From: Methanospirillum hungatei JF-1
Lineage (GTDB): Archaea; Halobacteriota; Methanomicrobia; Methanomicrobiales; Methanospirillaceae
Direction: 5' to 3'
Length of the DNA stretch: 64,000 nucleotides
NCBI RefSeq assembly: GCF_000013445.1
Contig: NC_007796.1
Coordinates: forward strand, 1-64,000
A model generated the notes under the pieces. The model was not told the DNA's origin and searched no databases. It saw nothing but the letters and a program-made list of their open reading frames with translations. The position numbers were made by a program, and so were the translations under genes. Below are positions 28,175 through 38,654 of the stretch, one piece after another. Position 1 is the first letter of the stretch. Each line of letters begins with the position of its first letter.

Positions 28175-28452
28175 CGATCGAATCACCATCCTATGTAGTC
28201 ATTATTGGAAAGCCTGGGGTGTTTCAGGCCCCTGATGGCAGAAACCTGGTATCAATCAGGGCAGAATCTATTACCGCCGTTGATAAAACTGTGGTTGACT
28301 GCTGGATTCTGGATACTGCCCGGCTTACGCTGGACCGGATTGAGAAGAATAATGACGATCCCGATCATCAGAAAGCTGCTGAAATATATCAGCGGCCATT
28401 TGAATCCTGGAGACCAAAAGTAAAAGAAGCACTTGCTTCTATACAACTCTGA
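28108..28452 (+). pseudogene. 3' fragment of an RPA-associated (COG3390-type) gene
   Basis: The plus strand encodes about 114 residues: [62 protein letters not shown]. This matches, from memory, the C-terminal half of the archaeal RPA-associated OB-fold protein (rpap), usually encoded next to replication protein A. The N-terminal half is missing and the homology begins at about 28111, immediately beside the chemoreceptor PAS-coding region on the other strand. There is no RPA gene next to it and no good ribosome-binding site, so it is probably inactive. The break point lies between about 28085 and 28111. Confidence 0.65.
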
Positions 28453-28469
28453 TTTTTTGCTGAAAAAAG

Positions 28470-30347
28470 TTATATTACGGTTATTAACCGCTGTTTATAA
28501 ACCGTACTTGCCTGTCCGCCTCTGTTTACCGTCAGCCGGACTGAGAATGTCCCTTTCTTGAGATAGGTGTGATATGGATTTTTCTGATATGAAAATCCAC
28601 CATCACCGAATGACCATGTCCACCTGTTCGGGTTTCCATATGACTGGTCAATGAACTGTACCCGTAATGGTGCCCTTCCATAGGTTGGTGCAGCATAAAA
28701 AGCAGCACTTAAATCAGACCCTGGTTTCGGTGTAGGTGATACGGTCGGTGTCGGGGTTGGATATGGAGTATATGTCGGCGTTGGTGTCGGTGTCTTCGTA
28801 GGCGTTACCGTCGGGTAAGGGGTATTGGTTGGTGTCGGAGTCGGCGTTGGGGTTGATCCTCCAAGGGCCTTTGCGGCGTTCAGTCTTCCTCCAGATCCAA
28901 CCTTGCCGGAGAGGGATGATATCGTATCAACACTGCTGAAGATTCTGCTTCGAATCTGGGTCGCAGACATTGACGGATTTTGTGACTTTATCAATGCCGC
29001 AACTCCCGACACATGTGGTGTGGCCATGGATGTCCCGCTCAGGTACTGATAGGTGCCTGATTTGGACGTGCTGTAAATACTGACACCCGGCGCTGCAAGA
29101 TCGACTGAGTTGGGTCCATAATTGGAGAATGATGCCAGTTTGTCATTATAATCCGTCGCCGCTACCGAGAGGATGTTACTGCTGGTAAATGCTGCCGGGT
29201 ACTGGGGAGCAATATCCGAATTTGCACCGCTGTTACCTGCTGCACATACGACAACTGCAGAAGATGCATCTATGGCATCCTTCAGTGACTGGGTATACCC
29301 GGTACCACTCCATGAGTTGGAGATTACGGCTACCCCTTTCCGGTTGGCGTATAAAATTGCAGAAATTGCATCAGATACATATCCAGAGCCCTGGGCATTC
29401 AAGAACTTGAGTGGCATTATCTTTACATTCCAGGCTGTCCCGGTGACCCCGATCCCATTGTTTCCCACCGCAGCAATGGTACCTGCACAATGAGTTCCAT
29501 GACCATTGTCATCCATGGGATCATTGTTCTTTGAGACAAAGTTCCAGCCCCGGACATCATCGATATATCCGTTCCCGTCATCATCAACCCCATTGATGAT
29601 CTCACCGGAATTTTGCCAGATATTCGCAGCAAGGTCAGGATGATTGTAGTCAACACCAGTATCTACGACAGCAACAACAACATTGGGTGAACCGGTCGTG
29701 ATGCCCCAGGCTTCAGGTGCGTCGATATCGGCATCGGCCATTCCATAAAACGGGGCCTGTCCGGTGTTGTGAAGTCCCCATAAATACTGGTAGCCGGGAT
29801 CATTCGGGTATGCAGCAGAATTGATACTCATCGTATCGACATCCGCCACTTTTCCGGTCTTTTCAATCGGACTTAAGGAGATCTTGTAGTCTGGTTCGAC
29901 ATACAAAACATCCGGACTGTTTTTATATGCCTCCATTGCTGCATCAAGTGTGTTCGTGGTAACCTGAACGACCTGCATACCAGGAATTCCTGCATCACTC
30001 AGGTCCTTTACCACCGATGTTCCGGCCTGTGTATTTGTTGCTGATTGAATCGACATCATCGAGGATTCAGCTCGTGGGCGGTCAGGATTATATCGCACAA
30101 TCAGCCGATCAGGCGCATATTCTGTTGACACTTCAACCGACTGGACAGCTATGGGAAGAGCTGAAGACTGTAATACAGCACCAGAAACCCCCGGTGATAC
30201 CGTCGGAGGAGAAATCTGTTGTATTGGCGATGGATTGGATAAAATACTCTGATCAGGAATCGCCGTTCCTGCCTGTGTGAGTACACAGATGATGACTATC
30301 ACTCCTGTAAGAAGAGTGAGAGATGAAATGTTCCCTGGAATTATCAT
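28470..30347 (-). CDS. Secreted subtilisin-like serine protease with PKD domain
   Basis: A 625-residue exported protease of family S8. It has an N-terminal signal segment ([20 protein letters not shown]), an inhibitor-I9-like propeptide (about 75-155; [11 protein letters not shown], then VLYVEPDY) and a catalytic domain with the full triad: D in [16 protein letters not shown] in [13 protein letters not shown] and S in [17 protein letters not shown] threonine/proline-rich linker (about 505-550) and one PKD domain (about 555-625; [11 protein letters not shown]) follow. The linker is the kind used to hold a domain off the cell surface. No C-terminal anchor is seen, so it is secreted or sheath-associated. 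It lies alone, convergent with the RPA-like fragment. The role is probably extracellular protein turnover; the substrate is unknown. Confidence 0.93.
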   Translation of the reverse strand: MIIPGNISSLTLLTGVIVIICVLTQAGTAIPDQSILSNPSPIQQISPPTVSPGVSGAVLQSSALPIAVQSVEVSTEYAPDRLIVRYNPDRPRAESSMMSIQSATNTQAGTSVVKDLSDAGIPGMQVVQVTTNTLDAAMEAYKNSPDVLYVEPDYKISLSPIEKTGKVADVDTMSINSAAYPNDPGYQYLWGLHNTGQAPFYGMADADIDAPEAWGITTGSPNVVVAVVDTGVDYNHPDLAANIWQNSGEIINGVDDDGNGYIDDVRGWNFVSKNNDPMDDNGHGTHCAGTIAAVGNNGIGVTGTAWNVKIMPLKFLNAQGSGYVSDAISAILYANRKGVAVISNSWSGTGYTQSLKDAIDASSAVVVCAAGNSGANSDIAPQYPAAFTSSNILSVAATDYNDKLASFSNYGPNSVDLAAPGVSIYSTSKSGTYQYLSGTSMATPHVSGVAALIKSQNPSMSATQIRSRIFSSVDTISSLSGKVGSGGRLNAAKALGGSTPTPTPTPTNTPYPTVTPTKTPTPTPTYTPYPTPTPTVSPTPKPGSDLSAAFYAAPTYGRAPLRVQFIDQSYGNPNRWTWSFGDGGFSYQKNPYHTYLKKGTFSVRLTVNRGGQASTVYKQRLITVI

Positions 30348-30549
30348 GTAAACCCCCTGTGAAATAGCACAGCTAATTTCTTATTTGCCGTCTATATGAA
30401 AGAAGTTTCCCGAACAATGACTCTTGATCAGGCAAACAGAGAAAAGACCTGATGTTGTATATATAATGCATCTGCGTATCACCGGGTTCAAATAGATCCA
30501 GATGCAGAATTGTAAGTAAGACCCCCCCGGGTGATGTGATGCTGATATC

Positions 30550-30690
30550 ATGGGAGATATAATCTGCCCGAAATGCAACTCGAAAGACACGGATTTTGAA
30601 GATCTGGTCACGACGGAATCAGGAAGTATGATTGCAAAATGTAAATGCAATGCCTGTAGTCATACTTGGGATATGCCGTTCGGGTTGTAA
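30550..30690 (+). CDS. Tiny zinc-ribbon protein
   Basis: A 46-residue frame from ATG 30550 to TAA 30690. It has two CxxC knuckles, C6-P-K-C9 and C33-N-A-C36, plus C31, with HTW after the second, spaced like a small zinc ribbon. It has no other domain. The function is not known; such proteins may bind nucleic acid or other proteins. It is 43 bases upstream of a small membrane-protein gene on the same strand and may share its transcript. Confidence 0.65.
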   Translation: MGDIICPKCNSKDTDFEDLVTTESGSMIAKCKCNACSHTWDMPFGL

Positions 30691-30733
30691 TAGTGTACCG
30701 CTTTCTGATTTATCCTATGGAATTGTTACGGAA

Positions 30734-30925
30734 ATGAAATATTTTCATAGAATGAATGTCGGGGTCATCGGACTTGGCATTTTAATCTTTTGCTGGGGAT
30801 TTGTCTGGCTTGGAAATGATATCGGATGGTGGAATTTTTCCTTCCCCTTCTGGCCGGTAATTGTGATTCTCACTGGTATTATGATCCTCCTGTATGAATT
30901 GAAAAAAACAGTCAGGGAGGAGTAA
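30734..30925 (+). CDS. Small two-helix membrane protein
   Basis: 63 residues from ATG 30734. Two hydrophobic helices (VGVIGLGILIFCWGFVWLG and FPFWPVIVILTGIMILLYEL) are separated by a short aromatic loop, GNDIGWWNFS. The layout (FWPVIVILTGIMILL) resembles the LiaI/LiaF-like transmembrane region found in many small archaeal and bacterial membrane proteins, which are poorly understood. Its 3' end overlaps the end of the convergent ligase gene by 14 bases. The longer frame from 30632 would overlap the zinc-ribbon gene and is unlikely. Confidence 0.6.
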   Translation: MKYFHRMNVGVIGLGILIFCWGFVWLGNDIGWWNFSFPFWPVIVILTGIMILLYELKKTVREE

Positions 30926-31688
30926 TATATGCCTTTTTCAGGCTTCCGATAAAGATACACTCATCCGGTGCGATAAGATCTATCCCTTCGAACTCCCCAA
31001 ACTCGATATCAAGACCACGAACCAAGGCTGCCGGGGTCTGTTCATCGGATTCTCCCATGACCAGTTCGGCTGCAGATGCGATATTGTCTGCGACCGCCCG
31101 CCTGGTGACCTTGAGTTCCCGGCCAAAGAGATCTTTTCTTCCCCTTTCATCGATGATGGCAGGAATGCCGGAACAGGCGATGGCTACCCCTCCGGATCCA
31201 TATCGCATGGGATGAGTCCTGCTGTCGATAATGAGAATTGCAACAACACAGCCGGTCTTTTCAAGAATAGTTTTCCGGAGATCGTGTGCCAGTGCATCAG
31301 GATCTGCCGGAAGGAGCGTGACATGCCCTTCAGGTGCATTTGATCCGTCAACCCCTGCATTCGGAAGAAGATGTCCAGATTTTATGGATAGTAAAAACCC
31401 GGGTATCCCCCCTACAATAGCATCAGACTCCTGGATTACCACTTCAGCCAGAGCCGGTTCGATGTCATACTGCAAAGCTACCTCTCGTGCCTCTTCTGAT
31501 GGCTGGATAGATTGGAGTTCGATAATTCTACCCTGGGCGGTTGCAACCGCTGACTCTGCAAGGACGATGATATCATGATCCTGCAGGACAAGTCCCTGAG
31601 TATCAAAGGCAGCATAGAGATGTTCCAGCAGGGAGTCTCCAGGTTTTATGAGTGCAGTCTGTAGTCCGAAGATCTGAAATTGTCTCAT
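30912..31688 (-). CDS. CofE/FolC2-family gamma-glutamyl ligase
   Basis: 258 residues of the F420-0:gamma-glutamyl ligase superfamily (COG1478). Conserved parts: LIKPGDSLLEHL, AQGRIIEL, NAGVDGSNAPEGHVTLLPADPD, IIDSRTHPMRYGSGGVAIACSG, GRKDLFGRELKVT and ADNIASAAELVMGE. True CofE adds glutamates to F420-0 using GTP; a sister group, FolC2, glutamylates folates. Two points favour the folate role here: the DSRTHPMR block differs from the DTNGR-type block I recall for archaeal CofE, and the gene is last in a glyA-folD-folP operon, two bases after folP. Both readings remain open. Soluble; it overlaps the convergent small membrane-protein gene. Confidence 0.85.
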   Translation of the reverse strand: MRQFQIFGLQTALIKPGDSLLEHLYAAFDTQGLVLQDHDIIVLAESAVATAQGRIIELQSIQPSEEAREVALQYDIEPALAEVVIQESDAIVGGIPGFLLSIKSGHLLPNAGVDGSNAPEGHVTLLPADPDALAHDLRKTILEKTGCVVAILIIDSRTHPMRYGSGGVAIACSGIPAIIDERGRKDLFGRELKVTRRAVADNIASAAELVMGESDEQTPAALVRGLDIEFGEFEGIDLIAPDECIFIGSLKKAYITPP

Positions 31689-31690
31689 TC

Positions 31691-32494
31691 CTACCTCATC
31701 AGGTGCATGACACTTTTTATTACGTCCCTGGTCTCCGGGATGTCATGGGCACGAATAACTGATGCCCCGTTTTCAATTAATCTGGTCGTCACGGCAAGTG
31801 TTCCGGCAAGTCTTCCGGTTGGTGACTGACCGGTTAATTCTCCAATAAATGACTTTCTTGAGACAGCGACAAGAAGTGGCAGATTATATGCCGATAATTC
31901 ATGAAAATGCCTGCATAGTTCCCAGTCATCTTCTGCTGTCCGTTCAGGTATCCATTTGCCGATGCCAGGATCAAGAATTATATCCTCAATCCCCTGGTCA
32001 CGTGCCCGTGTCAGAACATTTCTGATGGAGTCATGGGTATCCTTTAGAGAGCGGGCATCACCCGGGGCTTTTCCAGATGCCATAAGAACTGCCGGAAGTC
32101 CGGCATCTGCGATGAGCTTTGCCATATCCGGGTTTGAAAGCCCGGAAATATCATTTGCAAGATGGATATCAAAATGAAGAGCTGCATTCAGGACTTCTGG
32201 GTGCATGGTATCAATACTGATGACAGAGTCCTCACCTTGCAGTTTGTGTAAAGACTCTTTTATCCGGGCAGTCTCTTCAGATACTGAAATCGGAGGGCTG
32301 CCCGGTGCAGTGCTTCGTGCCCCAATGTCGAGAATCTCAGCCCCGTCAGCGATCATCTGAACGGCAGTCTCATGAACCGCTGAAATTGGCACAAAAGAAC
32401 CTGGATAAAAAGATTCGGGACTAATGTTCAGAACACCCATCAGAACAGGGCAGGGCCTGCCGATATGAATGCCCTTTACATGAAATGTCCGCAT
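31691..32494 (-). CDS. folP: Dihydropteroate synthase
   Basis: 267 residues of the pterin-binding TIM barrel. Family marks: [15 protein letters not shown] near residue 20, [16 protein letters not shown] (about 51-66), [43 protein letters not shown] and [12 protein letters not shown]. The enzyme joins a hydroxymethyl-pterin diphosphate to an aminobenzoate acceptor. Methanogens making only methanopterin use a different route at this step, so a real DHPS points to folate, although a methanopterin-related acceptor cannot be ruled out. Its start overlaps the end of folD by 19 bases and it is followed after two bases by the ligase, so all are co-translated. Confidence 0.9.
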   Translation of the reverse strand: MRTFHVKGIHIGRPCPVLMGVLNISPESFYPGSFVPISAVHETAVQMIADGAEILDIGARSTAPGSPPISVSEETARIKESLHKLQGEDSVISIDTMHPEVLNAALHFDIHLANDISGLSNPDMAKLIADAGLPAVLMASGKAPGDARSLKDTHDSIRNVLTRARDQGIEDIILDPGIGKWIPERTAEDDWELCRHFHELSAYNLPLLVAVSRKSFIGELTGQSPTGRLAGTLAVTTRLIENGASVIRAHDIPETRDVIKSVMHLMR

Positions 32495-33315
32495 CGATTC
32501 CTTGCAATATCTGCGGTGTTTTCCATAAGTGATGCGATGGTCATCGGCCCGACACCACCCGGCACCGGCGTAATAGCCCCGGCAATCTTCTCCACCTCAT
32601 CAAATGCTACATCACCACAGAGTTTTCCGTTAACCTGGTTTGTCCCGACATCAACAACCGTCGCTCCTGGTTTTACCATATCAGCAGTAATGATGCCTGC
32701 TTTTCCAGCAGCACTCACGAGTATGTCAGCCTGTTTTGTAATCTCCTTCAGATTCTCTGTCTTGCTGTGACACATGGTCACAGTTGCGTCTGCATGGAGA
32801 AGAAGCAGAGCAATAGGACGACCGACGTCTACACTCCTACCAACAACAACAGCCCGCTTCCCTGCTATTGAAATTTTGTTCTCATGAAGAAGTGTCATGA
32901 TCCCATTTGGTGTGCAGGGCCGGGGACCGGGAAGTCCGGTGACCAGCCTGCCCATATTCAGGGGATGAAATCCGTCCACATCCTTTTCAGGCAGAATGGC
33001 TGCAAGAACCGCTTCGGTGTCGATGGATTTTGGGAGAGGAAGCTGGACCAGTATTCCATCAATATCCGGGTCTTCGTTCAGTTGCCGGATACGTTCAAGG
33101 ATAGTCCGGGTTGTTGTGTCCTCCGGCAGGGAGATATTTACCGAAGATATTCCCACCTGTTCACAAGCCCGGTGCTTCATCCTGACATACATATGTGATG
33201 CCGGGTCATCACCTACAATAACGGTAGCAAGAGTTGGGGAGAGGCCCCCCTCAATAATATCTTCTTTCAGCAGTTCGAGTCTACGTGCTGCAAGTCCTTT
33301 ACCATCTAATATCAT
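32476..33315 (-). CDS. folD: Methylenetetrahydrofolate dehydrogenase/cyclohydrolase
   Basis: 279 residues, the usual FolD length. It oxidises methylene-H4folate and hydrolyses methenyl-H4folate. Visible motifs: [17 protein letters not shown] with the catalytic lysine in [39 protein letters not shown], the nucleotide-binding [19 protein letters not shown], and [27 protein letters not shown] differs from the common GRSxxVGKP only slightly. The start overlaps the glyA stop by 4 bases, and its 3' end overlaps folP. Together with GlyA it forms a one-carbon module feeding C1 units from serine. Confidence 0.95.
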   Translation of the reverse strand: MILDGKGLAARRLELLKEDIIEGGLSPTLATVIVGDDPASHMYVRMKHRACEQVGISSVNISLPEDTTTRTILERIRQLNEDPDIDGILVQLPLPKSIDTEAVLAAILPEKDVDGFHPLNMGRLVTGLPGPRPCTPNGIMTLLHENKISIAGKRAVVVGRSVDVGRPIALLLLHADATVTMCHSKTENLKEITKQADILVSAAGKAGIITADMVKPGATVVDVGTNQVNGKLCGDVAFDEVEKIAGAITPVPGGVGPMTIASLMENTADIARNRCGHFM

Positions 33316-34556
33316 GTAAGATCAGGGTAGAGGGGATATTGGCTGGCAAGAGATTTGACTTCTTCCCTGATTGTTTCCTGAAGTCTGGTATTCTTGCTGT
33401 CACGGATGATTGCTGCAATCCATTCTCCGATCTGTTTCATTTCACTCTCCTTCATACCCCGGCTGGTAACAGCGGGAGTTCCGACACGAAGACCGCTGGT
33501 GACAAAGGGGCTCTTGGTCTCATTTGGAATGGTGTTCTTGTTTACGGTAATCCCGGCATTTCCAAGAGCTTGTTCCGCCTCAAGTCCGGTAATTCCAAAG
33601 TTCGTCAGGTCAAGAAGACAGAGATGGTTGTCGGTTCCTCCTGATACAAGTCTGACACCGTTTGCTGATAAAGTCTCAGCCATCGTCCGTGCATTCTTCA
33701 CAACCTGTTCTGAATATTTTTTGAACTCTTTTGTGGATGCTTCCTTGAAACAGACTGCTTTTGCAGCAATGATATGCATCAGGGGTCCGCCCTGCATTCC
33801 GGGGAATACTGCTTTGTCAATTGGTGCTGCAAACTCCTTGTCACAGAGGATGAATCCACCACGGGGACCACGAAGTGTTTTATGCGTGGTTGAAGTGGTA
33901 AAGGTTGTCAGACCGACCGGGCTTGGGTGGATGCCGGTTGCACACAGACCAGCAATATGCGCAATATCTGCAACACAGTATGCTCCGACCTCTTCTGAGA
34001 TTTCAGCAAAGGCCTTAAAGTCAATCTCTCTTGGGTAGGCGCTCGCACCGCATACAATAATCTTCGGTTTGATAGTTCGTGCCATCTCGGCGATCGTGCC
34101 ATAATCCATCCGCTCTGTCTTTAAATCAACACCATATTGGTGCGATTCATAGATAATACCTGAAAAGTTCACCGGTGACCCATGGGAGAGATGGCCACCC
34201 TGTGAGAGGTTCATGGAAAGGATCTTGTCACTTGGCTTGAGGACAGTAAAGTATACTGCCATATTTGCCTGGCTGCCGGAATGTGGCTGAACATTTGCAT
34301 GTTCTGCACCAAACAGGGAACAAACCCTGTCGCGAGCCAGATTTTCTGCCATGTCATGGAACTCACATCCGCCGTAGTATCGTTTACCCGGATACCCTTC
34401 TGCGTATTTGTTCGTCATGATTGAACCGGAAGCTTCAAGGACTGCCCTGCTGACGACATTCTCTGAAGCAATAAGTTCAAGGCCGTTTATCTGACGGTTG
34501 GTTTCTTTATCGATGATCGCTGCAATTTCTGGATCAGTCGTTTCCAGATAGGACAT
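33312..34556 (-). CDS. glyA: Serine hydroxymethyltransferase
   Basis: About 414 residues. The PLP enzyme interconverts serine and glycine with a tetrahydropterin C1 carrier. Motifs: [83 protein letters not shown] with the PLP lysine, and [15 protein letters not shown]. The first 22 residues of the longest frame (from 34622) do not look like the family, so I start at [11 protein letters not shown] (ATG 34556), although no strong Shine-Dalgarno is present. It is the first gene of the glyA-folD-folP-ligase operon and diverges from the coiled-coil gene at 34729; A/T-rich sequence at about 34655-34680 could serve promoters on either side. Confidence 0.95.
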   Translation of the reverse strand: MSYLETTDPEIAAIIDKETNRQINGLELIASENVVSRAVLEASGSIMTNKYAEGYPGKRYYGGCEFHDMAENLARDRVCSLFGAEHANVQPHSGSQANMAVYFTVLKPSDKILSMNLSQGGHLSHGSPVNFSGIIYESHQYGVDLKTERMDYGTIAEMARTIKPKIIVCGASAYPREIDFKAFAEISEEVGAYCVADIAHIAGLCATGIHPSPVGLTTFTTSTTHKTLRGPRGGFILCDKEFAAPIDKAVFPGMQGGPLMHIIAAKAVCFKEASTKEFKKYSEQVVKNARTMAETLSANGVRLVSGGTDNHLCLLDLTNFGITGLEAEQALGNAGITVNKNTIPNETKSPFVTSGLRVGTPAVTSRGMKESEMKQIGEWIAAIIRDSKNTRLQETIREEVKSLASQYPLYPDLT

Positions 34557-34728
34557 GTGCATACACATCTGGCATAAAAGGGTAATATGGTTTTGTAAAT
34601 CCGGATAATTTTTCCCTGTCATGCGGCCAGTTTAAGAGAAAATGAAAAATTGAGAAGGGAAATATATATGTATTAGTATCAAATACTAACACAGACAGAT
34701 TGCCGGGTTATATCAGGATTGTAAGGTT

Positions 34729-35172
34729 ATGAGTGAAGAAGGGTACGGGACAAATAATCTTGATGAACGGGTTCGTCTGCTAGAACGGAAAGTAGCAGAC
34801 ATGGAAGCGCTCATCAAAGGCCTGACTGATGAAATGCTGGATATGAAGGCGGTAGTTATGAAGCTGAAAAAGGAACAGCGACCACCACCGGTTATCCAGG
34901 CAGTTGCTCCACCAATCTCCCGAAGCAAGGTTGAGCGGGAAAGTCCTGAACCGGAGGCTGAAACGGTAAAACCTGTCTCTCCTCCGATACGGGATAAGAT
35001 CACCCTGAAGATGCAGCCTGATGGTACATTACAGCCGGAAAAGGAGAGCGGTGAAGAGATTATCATTGCATCCGCCCGCGATGCCCGGATGAGATATAAA
35101 GACCAGCATCAGAGAAGTGGTTCGAATGATCTCATCATTGCAGAAGATAAAGAGCCTTCAGAAGACTTGTAA
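34729..35172 (+). CDS. Coiled-coil protein upstream of smc
   Basis: 147 residues of no recognised family. Residues 10-50 form a strong coiled coil (LDERVRLLERKVADMEALIK), followed by a proline/glutamate-rich disordered middle and a C-terminal segment with IIIASARDARMRYKDQH and DLIIAEDKEP. Cytoplasmic, acidic. It ends 41 bases before the smc start on the same strand, so it is likely co-transcribed with smc and scpA. A role with the condensin is suggested by position only. A TATA-like AAATATATATGT near 34660 fits its promoter. Confidence 0.7.
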   Translation: MSEEGYGTNNLDERVRLLERKVADMEALIKGLTDEMLDMKAVVMKLKKEQRPPPVIQAVAPPISRSKVERESPEPEAETVKPVSPPIRDKITLKMQPDGTLQPEKESGEEIIIASARDARMRYKDQHQRSGSNDLIIAEDKEPSEDL

Positions 35173-35213
35173 ATCAGGAAAATAATTCCCTTTCCTTGCT
35201 CTGGTGTAAGGAT

Positions 35214-38200
35214 TTGCATATCACACAACTTGAAATAGATAACTTCAAATCTTTTGGGAGAAAAACAAAAATCCCATTTTTACCAGGATTTACAGTAATT
35301 TCCGGACCGAATGGTTCAGGAAAAAGCAATATTATTGATAGTATCCTTTTTGTTCTTGCCCTTTCTTCATCCAGGCATCTTCGTGCAGAGAAACTGACTG
35401 ATCTCATCAATCTGAACACCGATAGAAATACCGCTGAAGTTGAGATCACCTTCTCTGACGGGACGAATATCCGGCGTCGTATCAAGAGAACCGAAAACAC
35501 CTATTATAATTATCTGTATCTGAATGGACGCTCCTGCAGGCAGGGGGAGCTTCTGGACTTTCTTGCGGGTCATGGAATTGTCCCCCATGGGTATAATGTG
35601 GTCATGCAGGGGGACATCAACCGCATTATTGAGATGAGTGATAATGAACGGAGAAAGATTATAGATGAGATAGCCGGCGTTGCCGAGTTTGATTCAAAGA
35701 AAGATATGGCCCTTTCCGAACTCTCACAGGTCAGAGAGCGAATGACCGAAGAGTCGGTTCACATTGAGGAGCTGAGTGTCAGGCTTGCTCAGCTGGAGAA
35801 ACAGAAAGAACAGGCTGTTTCCTATCGGAAATTACAGGATGAACTGAAATATCTGACAATGTGCCGGTCAGCCGCACGACTATCTGCCCGAAAGAAGGAT
35901 CAGGATGCACTTCTGCAGTCAATAGCCGAAGAAAAAAGTCAGGTTGTACAGATTGAGGCAGATATCTCATGGAAGTCTCATGAACGGGATTTTATCAGGG
36001 ATGAGATTGCGGAGATAGATCAGAAGATTGCCGCCAGGACTGGAAGTGAATATATGGCTCTGGTGTCCAGGATTGCTGAGGCAAAGGCTGCAATTGATGG
36101 ATTTTATCGTTCGATAGATCGGGCCGGACGAGACAAGGAGGAAGCGAATAAAAGGCTTTCTGATGTTTTCACGGATGTAAAGCGACAGGAAGAGCGTATA
36201 CAGGCCCTTGATACCGAAATGCGGAACCTGATGATTGACCGGACCAATCTCTCTATGACGGCATCTGCAGTACAAAAGGAGTTTGATCGCATATCGCAGG
36301 CAATAGCCCAGGAGACGAAAGGTCTTGAAGAAGAGGAGGCTCGACTGGAAAACCTGCGTTCAGAGATTCACAAAATCCGCGAAGAACGGGGTGAATTACT
36401 GCATCAACAGGATATTCTCATTGAACGGTCACGGATGCGAAGCGCTGAAGAAGACCGCCTTACCTCCCGTATAATTGCGATAGACAAAGACATCCGGGAG
36501 AAGGATGAGGATATCGCAGGTCTTACCACGGCATTATCCCGGCTTACCGAAGAGAAGAAAGAGCATGATCGGATGATGGCCGCTCTTGATACTGCTCTTT
36601 ATACGAAACGTGAAGAGCATGATCGACTGATTCGACAGATCCGGGATCTTAAAGTTGAAATCGGGAGAAAAGAAGCGCAGCAACAGGCCCAGGGTCGGTA
36701 TAATCGCGCGATGGAAGCAGTTCTCGGGATGGACGGGGTGTATGGCACTATTGGAGATCTTGCAACCTGTAAACCTGAATATGCGAATGCACTGACTATT
36801 GCAGCTGGAGGAAAGATCCATTTTGTTGTTGTAGAAACAGATCAAATTGCTGCGGATGCAATCCGGTACCTGCAGGAGCATAAACTGGGTCGGGTAACAT
36901 TTCTCCCATTAAATAAGCTCAGGCCAAAACCGCTTCCTTCTCTGCCACCAGGATCAGATGTTCTGGGATTTGCTCTGGATCTGCTTGATTATGATCCCCG
37001 GTTTGATGCAGCCTTCAGGGTTGTATTCGGTTCCACCATAGTTATTGATACCCTTGACCATGCACGTAAACGGATTGGTTCATCACGCATGGTGACGCTT
37101 GATGGCTCGCTGCTTGAACCATCAGGAACAATGACCGGAGGAAGTATAAAGAAAGATGCCGGCGGGTTTGGGACGACATCGGTTGATGAGGTGAAGCATC
37201 TTTCATCCCAATTAGCTGCTCTGACTGCAGATGAGCAGGCACTGTCCGAGTCATTGAAAGCTGATACCACAGAGCGTGATTCTGTACAGAGCCGGAGACT
37301 GGAACTTGAAGGTGCCATTGTCAGGGCGAAAGGACAATTGGAATCTGCAGAATCAGCAAAGGTTAATCTCCTTTCCGAGAAGGATTCTCTTCAGAAACAG
37401 CGTGAAGCAGCAGGCGGGGGAGGCGGTGGCAGTTCTCTTGAACTTGCAACAGTTGAAGCTGCAATAGAAGAGAAGAATCAGACTCTTGCGGGAATTCAGA
37501 AAGCGATTCAGGATATCACTGATCATCTGTCAGAAACCGGCATTCCTCAACTCTACGAACAACGTGAAGAGGCAGAACGACAGATCACCGAGATACAGAG
37601 GAGGCTGCATAATAAGGAACAGGAGATCAACGAAATCCGGTTGGAGATTGGGTTTGCCCAGAAAAAAGTTGAGGAAGAACGTCAGCAGATGGAGCGTATC
37701 CGGGAACAGATGAAACGGTACGAGGAAGAGATACGCGAGTGTCATGACGAGATTGCGAAGAAGCAACAGGATATCAAGGATGCCGAGACAACAGTAGCCA
37801 AGTTCTCCCAGGAGATAGAGGATCTCCGGTCAGAGCGTTCATTACTTTCAAACAAGGCAGACTCCTTTGATCTGGAGATTCGCGAGTTTTCAGGGAAAAA
37901 GGATCGGGTTCTGCTGAAAATAGAGAGTATGGAGGAGAAATTATCTGCTCTGAAATCGGAAATTGCAGAGCTGGTAACCGAAGCAGGTGAGTGCAGAACC
38001 GATTTAAGTGAAGAGGAGATTGAAGACCGGTCACAGAAGACAATCGTCGCCATTGAACGTCTTGGGGATGTCAATATGCGGGCCATAGAGGAGTATGAAC
38101 AGGTCCATGCAGTTGTTGCGGAACGAATGTCCAGGGTTGAAACGTTAAAACGGGAGATGAATGATATTCAGGAACGGATAGAATTTTTCTCAAAGAAAAA

Positions 38201-38654
38201 GTATGAAGCCTTTCAGGATGCGTTCACATCTATAGATGCCAATTTCAGGGATATCTTCTCACGCCTTACCATGGGTTCCGGAGAACTCAGGCTTGAAAAC
38301 CCCGATGATCCCTTTACTGGTGGTCTGTCTTTTGCAGTCCAGCCACGTGATAAAAAAGTGCACCATCTCTCTGCACTCTCCGGTGGTGAAAAGTCGCTTA
38401 CAACGCTTGCCTTTATCTTTTCAATACAGAAATACATCCCTGCGCCATTTTATGCATTTGATGAAGTGGATATGAATCTTGATGGATCAAACGTAGTGCG
38501 GATAGCAGAGATGATCCGGGAGTTATCAGGAACGTCACAATTTATTAACATCTCTCTTCGAAAACCGATGATTGATTCTGCAGACCGAATCCTCGGTGTG
38601 ACTATCCGGCCTGACAAGACCAGTCTTGTGACCGGGGTGAGTATGGATGATTGA
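35214..38654 (+). CDS. smc: Chromosome segregation ATPase SMC
   Basis: About 1146 residues, the usual SMC length. An N-terminal head with Walker A (SGPNGSGKSNIIDS), a long coiled coil, a hinge at about 500-680 (GVYGTIGDLATCKPEYANAL, then MVTLDGSLLEPSGTMTGGS), a returning coil with an unusual glycine run (AAGGGGGGSS), and a C-terminal head with signature LSALSGGEKSLTTLAFIFSI and Walker B FYAFDEVDMNLDGSNV. SMC dimers with ScpA entrap and compact DNA. I prefer TTG 35214 because family members begin HITQLEIDNFKSFG and GGTG lies seven bases upstream; TTG 35196 is the longest frame. The stop overlaps scpA by 8 bases. Confidence 0.96.
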   Translation: MHITQLEIDNFKSFGRKTKIPFLPGFTVISGPNGSGKSNIIDSILFVLALSSSRHLRAEKLTDLINLNTDRNTAEVEITFSDGTNIRRRIKRTENTYYNYLYLNGRSCRQGELLDFLAGHGIVPHGYNVVMQGDINRIIEMSDNERRKIIDEIAGVAEFDSKKDMALSELSQVRERMTEESVHIEELSVRLAQLEKQKEQAVSYRKLQDELKYLTMCRSAARLSARKKDQDALLQSIAEEKSQVVQIEADISWKSHERDFIRDEIAEIDQKIAARTGSEYMALVSRIAEAKAAIDGFYRSIDRAGRDKEEANKRLSDVFTDVKRQEERIQALDTEMRNLMIDRTNLSMTASAVQKEFDRISQAIAQETKGLEEEEARLENLRSEIHKIREERGELLHQQDILIERSRMRSAEEDRLTSRIIAIDKDIREKDEDIAGLTTALSRLTEEKKEHDRMMAALDTALYTKREEHDRLIRQIRDLKVEIGRKEAQQQAQGRYNRAMEAVLGMDGVYGTIGDLATCKPEYANALTIAAGGKIHFVVVETDQIAADAIRYLQEHKLGRVTFLPLNKLRPKPLPSLPPGSDVLGFALDLLDYDPRFDAAFRVVFGSTIVIDTLDHARKRIGSSRMVTLDGSLLEPSGTMTGGSIKKDAGGFGTTSVDEVKHLSSQLAALTADEQALSESLKADTTERDSVQSRRLELEGAIVRAKGQLESAESAKVNLLSEKDSLQKQREAAGGGGGGSSLELATVEAAIEEKNQTLAGIQKAIQDITDHLSETGIPQLYEQREEAERQITEIQRRLHNKEQEINEIRLEIGFAQKKVEEERQQMERIREQMKRYEEEIRECHDEIAKKQQDIKDAETTVAKFSQEIEDLRSERSLLSNKADSFDLEIREFSGKKDRVLLKIESMEEKLSALKSEIAELVTEAGECRTDLSEEEIEDRSQKTIVAIERLGDVNMRAIEEYEQVHAVVAERMSRVETLKREMNDIQERIEFFSKKKYEAFQDAFTSIDANFRDIFSRLTMGSGELRLENPDDPFTGGLSFAVQPRDKKVHHLSALSGGEKSLTTLAFIFSIQKYIPAPFYAFDEVDMNLDGSNVVRIAEMIRELSGTSQFINISLRKPMIDSADRILGVTIRPDKTSLVTGVSMDD

